Assembly: GCF_030252345.1 (NCBI RefSeq)
Contig: NZ_CP126980.1
Span: forward strand, 9,247,501-9,311,500
Length of the DNA stretch: 64,000 nucleotides
From: Actinoplanes oblitus
GTDB lineage: Bacteria > Actinomycetota > Actinomycetes > Mycobacteriales > Micromonosporaceae
Reading direction: 5' to 3'
In this document: in pieces, positions 1 through 7,613 of the stretch
Layout: each line of letters starts with the position of its first letter
Position numbering within the stretch: position 1 is the first letter of the stretch
Notes under the pieces: generated by a model
Told to the model about the DNA's origin: nothing
The model's database searches: none
What the model saw: only the letters and a program-made list of their open reading frames with translations
Position numbers and translations under genes: made by a program

Positions 1-42
1 CGGCTCAGCGAGTGGCGCGGGTGTGCCGAAGCGGTCAAGTGA
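1..42 (+). CDS. C-terminal tail of an upstream gene, probably flagellar export ATPase FliI
   Basis: Thirteen sense codons are open from the left edge and end in a TGA at 40-42, 29 bases before the fliJ start. The remaining residues (RLSEWRGCAEAVK) are too few to identify a family. The FliI call rests on context only: fliJ follows directly, and fliI normally precedes fliJ in flagellar operons. It could be another gene. Confidence 0.35.
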   Translation, partial: RLSEWRGCAEAVK

Positions 43-71
43 GGGCCCCACGGCCCCGCTAGGAGGCCAGC

Positions 72-536
72 ATGAACCGCCTGTTCCGTCTCACTCCGGT
101 GCTGCGCGCGCGCAAGGCGCAGGAGGACGCCGCTCGTGGCGAGCTGATCCAGTCCCGCGCCGAGATCCGGGAGGCGCAGGCTCTGGTCAAGCGCCGGCAG
201 CTCGATCTGGTCGGAGCCGACGCACCGTCCGAGGGTTCGGCCCGGGCGATGGTCGCGGCCCTGGTGGCGCGGCAGTCGCTGGCGTCTGGGGTGTTCAGCG
301 CGCAGCGGATGGTCACCGACGCCGAGGAGGTCGAGCGGGAGAAGATGGCCGCGCTGACCGACGCGGCGAAGCGCCGGCGGGCCGTGGAGATGCTCTCCGA
401 GCGGCACGCCGCCATGGTCAAGGCCCACGACCTGCGCACCGACCAGGCGAACCTGGACGAGCTGGCGGTCACCTCGAAGGCCCGTAACGCCGCCCGCGGC
501 GGCGCACCCGCCGAGGAGAACGGGAGTGACGCATGA
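72..536 (+). CDS. fliJ: Flagellar export chaperone-like protein FliJ
   Basis: This 154-residue protein begins MNRLFRLTPVLRARKAQED, the usual FliJ opening, and is then almost wholly charged, Ala-rich helix compatible with the antiparallel coiled coil of FliJ. In the family FliJ contacts the FliI ATPase and the FlhA export gate and helps hand over export substrates in the cytoplasm. An AGGAGG ribosome site lies at 61-66, just upstream of the ATG. Its stop overlaps the next start (ATGA), so the two are translationally coupled. Length fits the family (about 140-150 residues). FliJ is poorly conserved, so the call leans on the N-terminus, coiled-coil composition and the flagellar neighbours. Confidence 0.8.
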   Translation: MNRLFRLTPVLRARKAQEDAARGELIQSRAEIREAQALVKRRQLDLVGADAPSEGSARAMVAALVARQSLASGVFSAQRMVTDAEEVEREKMAALTDAAKRRRAVEMLSERHAAMVKAHDLRTDQANLDELAVTSKARNAARGGAPAEENGSDA

Positions 537-1519
537 GCCTCGGTGTCTCCGGTGTCATGGGGCGCATCGCCGAGCTGCAGGATCAGCTCGGTCTCACCCC
601 TCCCCCGGCGTCCCTGGACCCGACCGGCAAGTCCGGTGACAAGTTCGCGTCCGCGCTGGCCCGGGCGACCGGCGCGGGCCGGGGCACCGGCACCGCGGCC
701 GGCCCGTCCGGCGACGACGTGGTGGCGGCCGCGAAGAAGTACCTCGGCACCCCGTACGTCTTCGGCGGCACCGACCCGAAGAAGGGCCTGGACTGCTCCG
801 GCCTGGTCCAGCAGGTCTACCAGGACCTGGGCGTCAAGGTGCCGCGCAACTCCTGGCAGCAGGCGACGGCGGGCCGCCCGGTGGCCAGCCTGTCCGACGC
901 CAGGCCGGGCGACGTGCTGGCGTTCGACTCGCCGGTCGACCACGTGGCGATCTACCTCGGTGACAACAAGATGATCGCCGCGCCGAAACCGGGCGACCAC
1001 GTCAAGATCCAATCGGTGTACGAGAAGCCGACCCACATCCGCCGCATCCTCGACGACGTGCCGGTCGCCGCGGTGCAGGACATGTCGTCGCTGCGCCCGG
1101 CCGGCCTGCGCGGGTCGGCGGCCGGCGGGCTGGCCGGGGTGCCGTACGCGGACCTGTTCCTGAAGGCCGGCGCCAAGCACGACGTCCCGCCGAAGCTGCT
1201 GGCCGCGGTGGCGAAGGTGGAGTCCGGGTACAACCCGAAGGCGGTCAGCCCGGCCGGGGCGCGGGGCATGATGCAGCTGATGCCGGCCACCGCGCACGGG
1301 CTCGGGGTGGACGACCCGTTCGATCCGGAGCAGGCCGTGGACGGGGCCGCCCGGATGCTGAAGGGCCTGCTGAAGGAGTTCAAGTCGGTGCCGCTGGCGC
1401 TGGCCGCGTACAACGCGGGCGGCGGAGCCGTGCACAAGTACGGCGGCATCCCGCCGTTCGGCGAGACCCAGGCGTACGTGCCGAAGGTGCAGAAGGCGCT
1501 GGCCGCGCTCGGCGGCTGA
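533..1519 (+). CDS. Bifunctional NlpC/P60 peptidase and lytic transglycosylase of the flagellar locus
   Basis: This 328-residue protein carries two peptidoglycan-cleaving domains. Residues about 60-175 are NlpC/P60: Cys88 in LDCSGLVQQVYQDLG and His137 in DHVAIYLGD are the expected catalytic pair. Residues about 203-325 are a Slt-type lysozyme fold: Glu230 in KVESGYNPKAVSPAG, followed by GMMQLMPATA and ALAAYNAGGGAV. The first 50 residues are a short helix plus linker, and no signal peptide is visible, so export is probably by the flagellar machinery. It sits between fliJ (4-nt overlap) and fliK. Inference: it opens the cell wall for the flagellar rod, the role played by FlgJ in proteobacteria. 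The domain calls are secure; the flagellar role comes from position. Confidence 0.85.
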   Translation: MSLGVSGVMGRIAELQDQLGLTPPPASLDPTGKSGDKFASALARATGAGRGTGTAAGPSGDDVVAAAKKYLGTPYVFGGTDPKKGLDCSGLVQQVYQDLGVKVPRNSWQQATAGRPVASLSDARPGDVLAFDSPVDHVAIYLGDNKMIAAPKPGDHVKIQSVYEKPTHIRRILDDVPVAAVQDMSSLRPAGLRGSAAGGLAGVPYADLFLKAGAKHDVPPKLLAAVAKVESGYNPKAVSPAGARGMMQLMPATAHGLGVDDPFDPEQAVDGAARMLKGLLKEFKSVPLALAAYNAGGGAVHKYGGIPPFGETQAYVPKVQKALAALGG

Positions 1520-1560
1520 ACCCGCCACCGAAACACCGGAGCAAGTGAGGAGCCCATCCC

Positions 1561-3585
1561 ATGCCGAGTCCCGTGACCGGACCTGAGCACCGGCCCGTTA
1601 CCGAGGCCACCCGCCGCCCCGGTGCGCGGCGCGACGAGGGGGCGGACTTCGGTTCGGCGCTCTCCGCCGAGCTGAGCCGCCCGGAGCGGGACGAGACCGA
1701 GCGGGACGAACGGCGTACCCAGACGCAGAAGACCGAAGGCCGGTCCGCCGCGGACCGGACCGCCGTGGAGCGGGCCGGAGCCGACCGCGCCCTGGCGGCC
1801 CGGATCGCGACGGAGCGGAGAACAGCGGATCGGGCTTCGCAGCGGACCGCCGAGCAGCGAACCGCCGAGCAGCGCGCCGCGAGCCGGGACATCGCCGACC
1901 GGACCGCGGCGGCTCGAACGGCGGCCCGCCGCGACGCCGCCGCCGGTCGCCCGGCCGCCCGGCCCGCCGTGGATCGCACCGTGGGCGACCGGGACGACCG
2001 GGTCCGCGACGACCGGGGCCGGGACGACCGGGTCGGCGACGACCGGGGCCGGGACGACCGGATCGACGACGACCGGGAGGACACCGGCGACGTCCAGGAC
2101 ACCGACGCGGCGCAGCCGCACGGGCCGGACCGCGCCGCCCACCGCCCCCGGGCCAAGGCCAAGGCCGCCGGCGCCGGCGAACCCACGGCGAAGACCGCGG
2201 AGGCCGGCGCCGAGCCGGTCACCGCCGAGAGCGCCGGGAAGAGCGGCCCGGGCACCGCCGAGCAGCCGGCTGCGGCCGGCCCGGCGGCCACGATTCCGCT
2301 GGTCAGCCCGATCCTGCCGACCATGGCCACGGCCGGGGGCGAGGTCGCCGCGAAGGCGGCCGGTCCGACGCCGGCCGCCGGTGTCACGGCACCGGGCAAG
2401 GCCGCGGCCACCACGGCCGGTCAGCCCGCCGCGGCGACGCCGCAGGCCGGCCGCGCCACGCCGGGCCCCACCACGCCCGGTGCCGCGACGCCCGGCCCCG
2501 CGACGCCCGGCCCGGCCACACCCGGCGCCGCGACGCCCGGTACCGCGACGCCCGGTACCGCGACGCCCGGTACCGCGACGCCGGTCACCGCACAGCAGGT
2601 CACCGCACAGCAGGCCACCGCACGGCCCGCCGGCACGACGGCGGCGGCGCCCGGTGGCGCTCAGGCGGGTGCTCCCACGCCGGCCGGCCGGCCGGCGCCC
2701 GACGCCCCGGCCGGCGGCGCGCAGCCCGCCGCCACCCCGGCCCGCCCGGCCTGGGCGAAGCCCGCCACCACCGGGACCGATCCCGGCACCGCGGCGACCG
2801 CGCAGGCCACCGCCGCCACGCCCGCCGGTCCGGCCGCCACGCCGGCACCACCGCCGGGCGAGGTACCGGCCACCGCCACGCCGATCCCGGCCGTCGGCAC
2901 CGGGCCGGGCGCCGGCGGCGGGGGCGACGCGACGGGAGGGTCGGGGCAGCCCGGGGCGGAGACCTCGGGTACTCCGGAGAACAACCCGCCGGCCGCGACC
3001 GGGCCGGCTCCGCTGCCCACCGCGGTCCCGGCGGCACCGCCCGCCGACGCGGGCCTGCCGCCCGGTGCCGCCCTGCCCGGCGTGACCGGACCGCAGGCCG
3101 CGGCGCCCGCCGCGCCGGTCGCCCCGGCCACCCCGGCGCCGCCGCCGAGCACCCCGCTGCCGCTCCCGACGGCCGAGCAGCTGTCCATGCGGATCGCTCC
3201 GCTGCGGTTGGACGCGGACGGCATCCACCGCCTCACCGTGCAGTTGCACCCGGTCGACCTGGGCCCGGTCCAGGTGGTCGCGGAGATCCGCAACGGCGAC
3301 ATCAACGTGCAGCTCAGCAGCGGCACCGACGCCGGTACCGAGGCGATCCGGGACGCCCTCGACGACCTGCGCCGGGACCTGCAGGACGCCGGGTTCGGCA
3401 ACTGCTCGCTGGACCTGCGCCAGGGTGGCGGGCAGGACCAGGCCCGGCAGCGGTTCGAGGCGGGCGGCGGGGCCGGCCGGCGGACCGGCGGGGACGGCGG
3501 CGGGACCACCGAACCGCCGGTCGAGCCGGCCCCGGTGGCGACCCGGCGGGTCACCCCGGCCGGGCGGTTCGACACGCACGCCTGA
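1561..3585 (+). CDS. fliK: Flagellar hook-length control protein FliK
   Basis: This 674-residue protein has the FliK layout: a long, low-complexity secreted ruler and a compact C-terminal domain. Residues about 530-625 match the FliK C-terminal fold, with LRLDADGIHRLTVQLHPVDL, GPVQVVAEIRNGDINVQLSS and DALDDLRRDLQDAGF. In the family this domain contacts FlhB and switches export from hook to filament substrates when the hook is complete. The middle is Ala/Pro/Thr-rich and contains an eight-fold ATPGx repeat; residues about 140-180 are Asp/Arg-rich. A ribosome site GTGAGGAG lies before the ATG. It is the last plus-strand gene of its operon and is followed by a strong hairpin at 3592-3625. Low-complexity DNA here generates very long antisense open frames that I regard as artefacts. 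Confidence 0.85.
   Translation: MPSPVTGPEHRPVTEATRRPGARRDEGADFGSALSAELSRPERDETERDERRTQTQKTEGRSAADRTAVERAGADRALAARIATERRTADRASQRTAEQRTAEQRAASRDIADRTAAARTAARRDAAAGRPAARPAVDRTVGDRDDRVRDDRGRDDRVGDDRGRDDRIDDDREDTGDVQDTDAAQPHGPDRAAHRPRAKAKAAGAGEPTAKTAEAGAEPVTAESAGKSGPGTAEQPAAAGPAATIPLVSPILPTMATAGGEVAAKAAGPTPAAGVTAPGKAAATTAGQPAAATPQAGRATPGPTTPGAATPGPATPGPATPGAATPGTATPGTATPGTATPVTAQQVTAQQATARPAGTTAAAPGGAQAGAPTPAGRPAPDAPAGGAQPAATPARPAWAKPATTGTDPGTAATAQATAATPAGPAATPAPPPGEVPATATPIPAVGTGPGAGGGGDATGGSGQPGAETSGTPENNPPAATGPAPLPTAVPAAPPADAGLPPGAALPGVTGPQAAAPAAPVAPATPAPPPSTPLPLPTAEQLSMRIAPLRLDADGIHRLTVQLHPVDLGPVQVVAEIRNGDINVQLSSGTDAGTEAIRDALDDLRRDLQDAGFGNCSLDLRQGGGQDQARQRFEAGGGAGRRTGGDGGGTTEPPVEPAPVATRRVTPAGRFDTHA
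2455..2583 (+). repeat. 15-bp tandem repeat inside fliK encoding ATPGx
   Basis: Eight consecutive 15-bp units encode ATPGP, TTPGA, ATPGP, ATPGP, ATPGA and three ATPGT, followed by a partial ATP. The last three units are nearly identical at DNA level (gcgacgcccggtacc). A two-copy VTAQQ repeat follows. Because the unit is a multiple of three, copy-number change would lengthen or shorten the FliK ruler region without a frameshift. Confidence 0.85.
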
Positions 3586-3591
3586 AACGCA

Positions 3592-3625
3592 CGAGTCGGC
3601 GCCGGCCATGGCCGGCGCCGACTCG
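3592..3625. terminator. Perfect 16-bp inverted repeat between convergent fliK and the flhF unit
   Basis: The arm cgagtcggcgccggcc is followed after two bases by its exact reverse complement. It lies 7 nt after the fliK stop and 46 nt beyond the stop of the minus-strand gene ending at 3671. It can therefore serve as a bidirectional terminator for both operons. No T-tract follows, as is common in GC-rich actinobacteria. Confidence 0.7.
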
Positions 3626-3670
3626 CGTGCGCGCACTGGCAGCTCTTCCCCAAGGCACCAGTGCGTTCGT

Positions 3671-3892
3671 TCAGTCCATCTTCTGCGGCTCGACCGTCGT
3701 GGCCGGGGTTTCCTCGGTGACGCCGTAACCGGCGGTGACGAACCGGAAAGCGGCGAGCAGCACCGCGGCGATCGGCACCCCGATCAGGAACCGGATCAGC
3801 ACCTGGGTGAGGTCGAGCTGATCGAACAGCAGCCGGTACCACGCCGGCAGACTGATCAGCAGCGCGAACACCAGCACCGACGGTCGGATCAT
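3671..3892 (-). CDS. Small two-helix membrane protein at the end of the fliM-flhF operon
   Basis: This 73-residue protein has two hydrophobic segments: about residues 5-24 (SVLVFALLISLPAWYRLLF) and about 32-56 (LIRFLIGVPIAAVLLAAFRF). A short polar tail follows. The ATG overlaps the stop of the flhF-like gene (ATGA), so it is the last gene of the operon before the hairpin at 3592-3625. I do not recognise the family. Its position beside export-gate and FlhF-like genes suggests a membrane accessory of flagellar assembly or placement, which is inference only. Confidence 0.7.
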   Translation of the reverse strand: MIRPSVLVFALLISLPAWYRLLFDQLDLTQVLIRFLIGVPIAAVLLAAFRFVTAGYGVTEETPATTVEPQKMD

Positions 3893-5445
3893 CGGCGGGC
3901 CGCGCGGATCGCCCGGCGTGGCGACGCGGCGGCCGGCATCACCTCGGCGGCGATCCGGGCGCAGAGCATCGCGGCCCAGGCGTGCGGGGTGGCCGGCTTG
4001 CCGTCCAGCGAGAAGATCGGCACGTCCAGCCCGAGCACCGACGCCGGGTCCGAGGTGAGCTCCACGCTGTGCACCACCAGCGCCTCCACCTCGCCCAGAC
4101 TGAGCAGGTGGCGGGCGGTGTCGGCGGTCTTGCGGGTGGCGTCCACGACGGCCCAGAGCGCTGTGGCGCCGAGCGCGTCGCACATGTCGTTCACCCAGAA
4201 CTCGTCGGTACCGCCGACCGGCGCGTCGATCACCACGATCCACGGGTGGTCCGAGGTCTGCAGCTTGTCGGCGCGCGACTCGGCGGCGTCCCGGCTGGAG
4301 ATCAGCCGCGACGAGTGCAGGCCGGTGCCGGCCGTCGACGGCGCCGCCAGCAGCAGGTGGGTCTGGTCCACGTGGACCTGTTCCAGCAGATGCTTGGCGA
4401 TCGGTACGGCGGTGTGCACCTCCCCGGCCAGCACCAGGATCTCGCCCGGGCCGTCCGGGATGCCGGGCGCGGCCGGCCGGGAGGCGAGCACGCTGAGCAC
4501 CCCGGCGTAGGTGTCACCACCGGTGATCTGGCGGGCCATCTCCTCGGGCATGCCGACGGTCATCAGGTTGGTCTGCACCGGGTCGAGGTCGTCGGCGGCG
4601 CGCGGCCGGGTCGCCTTCGGCTTCGGCGCGGGCGGCGCCGGAGCCGGCGCGGCGGCCGGGGCGGCAGCCGGGGCCGGGGCCGGCTCCGCGTCCTCCGCCA
4701 GGCCGTAGACCTCGGCGGCGGAGCGCACCGGGGCCGGTGGCGGCTGTTGCTGGAACGCGGCCCGCGGTGGCGCCGCGCTCGGCTCGGCGGGCCGGATCGG
4801 CGCCGGGGAGACGGCGGCCGGGGAGACCGGCGCCGGCCGGTCCGGCCGGCTGGACCGGCTGGGCAGGGCGGCCGGCAGGCTGGGCCGGTTGCCCCCGTTG
4901 ACCGGGGACTCGGACGCGGTGGCCGGGGTGAACGGGCGTACCCCGGCGGCGTCCGGATCGGCCGGCTGCCGCACCCGATGGCCCTGCCGGTGCGCCTCGC
5001 CCAGATGGCTGGCCACGTCGAGGCCGGCCATCAGCTCGGCGAACGCGGCGCCGGTGTCGCCCAGCACGGCCTCACGCGCCTCCGGCCGGGCCGATGCTCC
5101 CAGGTTCGGGATGCCCGGCCGCCCGGGCGGTGGGGCCGGCGGCACGTCGCCGGTGAACCGGTCCCGCGACTCGGCCCGTTCCAGGAGCCGTTCCAGCGGG
5201 TTCGCGCCGTTCTCGGCGACGGTCTGTTGCGCCATTTTCTCACTGTCCTCGTGTGCGTCCGGTACATCCAGAACGTCCGGTACCTCTACGGAGACTTCGT
5301 AATGCTGCTTCGCGAAGAAGCCTCCGATGCCACCGCTTCGTACTTTGTCGGCGGAGATGATCCGGACGCGCGAGCCGTACTCGTCACGTACCTGTTCCAA
5401 TAACGGCTCGATGGCAGGTCCCTCAAGCAGCACCCGCGTAGGCAC
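3889..5445 (-). CDS. flhF: FlhF-like protein with degenerate SRP-type GTPase domain
   Basis: This 518-residue protein has the FlhF order of domains. The N-terminal segment (MPTRVLLEGPAIEPLLEQVR...GSRVRIISADKVRSGGIGGFFAK) matches the FlhF start. A long Pro/Ala linker covers residues about 100-285. A C-terminal domain from about 288 aligns with the SRP-like NG domain, with an N-region (NLMTVGMPEEMARQI) and a terminal strand PIFSLDGK. FlhF normally directs flagellum number and position. Here the nucleotide motifs are missing: the P-loop position reads LAGEVHTAVPIAK (no GxxGxGKT), the DTAG position reads IDAPVGG, and the TKLD position reads VHSVELT. The GTG start lies 23 nt inside the end of flhA. 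It is probably a non-hydrolysing relative; the symbol denotes homology, not proven activity. Confidence 0.75.
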   Translation of the reverse strand: MPTRVLLEGPAIEPLLEQVRDEYGSRVRIISADKVRSGGIGGFFAKQHYEVSVEVPDVLDVPDAHEDSEKMAQQTVAENGANPLERLLERAESRDRFTGDVPPAPPPGRPGIPNLGASARPEAREAVLGDTGAAFAELMAGLDVASHLGEAHRQGHRVRQPADPDAAGVRPFTPATASESPVNGGNRPSLPAALPSRSSRPDRPAPVSPAAVSPAPIRPAEPSAAPPRAAFQQQPPPAPVRSAAEVYGLAEDAEPAPAPAAAPAAAPAPAPPAPKPKATRPRAADDLDPVQTNLMTVGMPEEMARQITGGDTYAGVLSVLASRPAAPGIPDGPGEILVLAGEVHTAVPIAKHLLEQVHVDQTHLLLAAPSTAGTGLHSSRLISSRDAAESRADKLQTSDHPWIVVIDAPVGGTDEFWVNDMCDALGATALWAVVDATRKTADTARHLLSLGEVEALVVHSVELTSDPASVLGLDVPIFSLDGKPATPHAWAAMLCARIAAEVMPAAASPRRAIRAARR

Positions 5446-7465
5446 CGTTCACCACCCCTATCGTCTCGATCTGTGCGGTGGAACCAGAGATTTCGCTGTA
5501 CGACAGCACCTGCACCCGGCGCGAGCCGGCGCGCAGCAGTCGCATCAGCGGCAACCGCAACTGTGGCGAGCAGGCCAGGACCGGGTTGAGGCCCTGCTGC
5601 TCGGCGGCCTCGGCGAGCCGGCTGGCCTCACTGACGATCGCCTCGGCACGCATGCCGTCGATCGCCATGAAGGCGCCTGTCTCGCTGGGCCGGAGTGATT
5701 CGAGCAGGCTCTGCTCGAGCATCGGGTCGAGTGTGATCACGGTGAGCCGGCCGGCGGTCGTGTACTGGGCGGCGATGGCCGGGCCCAGGGCACTCCGCGC
5801 GGCCTCGACCAGGCCGTCGTGATCCATCGACAGTTTGGCGCGCAACGACAGCGCCTCGAAGATCCGGACCAGGTCCCGGATCGGCACGCCCTCGTCGAGC
5901 ATCGACTGCAGCACCTTCTGGATCTGGCCGAGGCTGAGCAGCCCCGGGGTCAGCTCCTCGACCACCACCGGGTGGGTGCGCTTGACCATGTCGGCCAGGG
6001 CGCGGACGTCCTCCCGGCCGAGCAGCCGGCTGGCGTTGCTGCGGACCACCTCGGCGAGGTGCGTGATGATCACCGAAGCCCGGTCCACCACCGTGGCCCC
6101 GGAGAGCTCGGCCTGGTAGTGCAGCTCGGCCGGGACCCACTTGCCGGCCAGGCCGAAGACCGGTTCGACACCGGCCCGGCCGGGCAGCGCCTGCAGCCCG
6201 TCGCCGATGGCCAGCACCGTGCCGGGCGGCGCCTGCCCGGTTCCGGCGTCGGTGCCGGAGATTCGGATCGCGTACGACGACAGCGGCAGGTCCAGGTCGT
6301 CCCGGGTACGCACCGGCGGCATGATCACCCCGAGTTCCAGGGCCATCTTGCGGCGCAGCGCGCGCACCCGGTCGAGCAGGTCACCGCTGCTGGCGTCGAC
6401 CAGGTCGACCAGGTCCGGGGCGAGCGCCAGTTCGAGCGGGTCGATCCGCATCTCGCCGAGCAGCGACTCGGGCGAGTCGGCGGCGGGCATCTCGACCGCC
6501 TCGGCCACCGGCGCGATCTCGGCCGGGACCGGCTCCTTGATCCGCTGCGCGATCACCAGCACGCTGACGCCGACCAGCAGGAACGGGACCTTGGGCAGGC
6601 CCGGGATGACGCACAGGGCCAGGGCGGCGCCACCACCGATGCGCAGCGCCAGCCGGTTCTGGCTGAGCTGGGCCGTGACGCTCTGGCCCATGTCGCCGGA
6701 GGTGGCCGAGCGGGTCACGATCAGACCGGTGGAGACCGAGAGCAGCAGCGCCGGCACCTGGGAGACCAGGCCGTCGCCGATGCTCAGCATGCTGAACTGG
6801 TTCATCGCGTCGGCGGGCGCCAGGCCGTGCTGCACCACGCCGACGGCGAAGCCGCCGATCAGGTTGATCAGGGTGATGATGATGGCCGCGATGGCGTCGC
6901 CCTTGACGAACTTGGAGCCACCGTCCATCGCGCCGTAGAACTCGGCTTCGGCGGCCACCTCGGCGCGGCGCTTCTTGGCGCCGTCCTCGTCGATCAGGCC
7001 GGCGTTCAGGTCGGCGTCGATCGCCATCTGCTTACCGGGCATCGCGTCCAGGGTGAACCGGGCGCCGACCTCGGCGACCCGCTCGGCGCCCTTGGTCACC
7101 ACGATCAGCTGGACGATGACCAGGATCGCGAAGATGACCAGGCCGATGACCAGGTTGCCACCGACCACGAAGCTGCCGAACGCGTGGATCACCTTGCCGG
7201 CGTCGCCGTCGCGCAGCACCAGCCGGGTCGCGCTGATGTTGAGCGCCAGCCGGAACAGCGTCATCACCAGCAGCAGCGCCGGGAAGACCGCGAAGTCCAG
7301 CGGCTTCTCGACAAACATGCTGGTCAGCAGCACCAGCAGGGCCACCGTGATGTTGACGGCGATGAGCAGGTCGAGCAGGAAGGTCGGCAGCGGAACGACC
7401 ATCATGATGATGATGCCGATGACCCCGAGGGGCACGGCGAGCTTGCTCAGGTTCCGCTTCTTCAC
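5423..7465 (-). CDS. flhA: Flagellar export gate protein FlhA
   Basis: This 680-residue protein is close to the family length (about 690). The first 320 residues hold the multi-pass membrane domain with characteristic FlhA segments: PLPTFLLDLLIAVNI, AVFPALLLVMTLFRLALNIS, the FHIPEP-type loop (VTKGAERVAEVGARFTLDAM), PGKQMAIDADLNAGLIDED and GDAIAAIIITLINLIGG. The C-terminal half is the cytoplasmic substrate-docking domain with TVVDRASVIITHLAEVV and LTPGLLSLGQIQKVLQ. FlhA forms the nonameric ring of the flagellar type III export apparatus. The start is GTG. It lies 148 nt after flhB in the direction of transcription; I saw no convincing separate promoter there. The flhF-like gene starts inside its 3' end. 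Confidence 0.95.
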   Translation of the reverse strand: MKKRNLSKLAVPLGVIGIIIMMVVPLPTFLLDLLIAVNITVALLVLLTSMFVEKPLDFAVFPALLLVMTLFRLALNISATRLVLRDGDAGKVIHAFGSFVVGGNLVIGLVIFAILVIVQLIVVTKGAERVAEVGARFTLDAMPGKQMAIDADLNAGLIDEDGAKKRRAEVAAEAEFYGAMDGGSKFVKGDAIAAIIITLINLIGGFAVGVVQHGLAPADAMNQFSMLSIGDGLVSQVPALLLSVSTGLIVTRSATSGDMGQSVTAQLSQNRLALRIGGGAALALCVIPGLPKVPFLLVGVSVLVIAQRIKEPVPAEIAPVAEAVEMPAADSPESLLGEMRIDPLELALAPDLVDLVDASSGDLLDRVRALRRKMALELGVIMPPVRTRDDLDLPLSSYAIRISGTDAGTGQAPPGTVLAIGDGLQALPGRAGVEPVFGLAGKWVPAELHYQAELSGATVVDRASVIITHLAEVVRSNASRLLGREDVRALADMVKRTHPVVVEELTPGLLSLGQIQKVLQSMLDEGVPIRDLVRIFEALSLRAKLSMDHDGLVEAARSALGPAIAAQYTTAGRLTVITLDPMLEQSLLESLRPSETGAFMAIDGMRAEAIVSEASRLAEAAEQQGLNPVLACSPQLRLPLMRLLRAGSRRVQVLSYSEISGSTAQIETIGVVNGAYAGAA

Positions 7466-7613
7466 GACACCTTCCTGGCATGGGCAGTCCGGCGGCCATC
7501 AAGGTCCCGGTCGCCCGCCGACCCGGCGTGTCACTGGGACCCCTGTGGCACCGCCACGCCCCGATCTTCCCCGGTTACTGGGCGCTACGTGAGTAAATCT
7601 CCTGAAATTTCGG

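Noticed and set aside
952..3636. 894-codon open frame antisense to the NlpC/P60 enzyme and fliK
   Set aside because: It is produced by GC-rich third positions and the repetitive fliK DNA. The translation is Arg/Gly-rich low complexity without motifs, and the plus strand holds recognisable proteins.
7466..7613. Separate motility promoter before flhA
   Set aside because: A CTCA is present, but no GCCGATAA-like -10 lies 15-17 bases downstream, so I leave flhA in the fliM operon.
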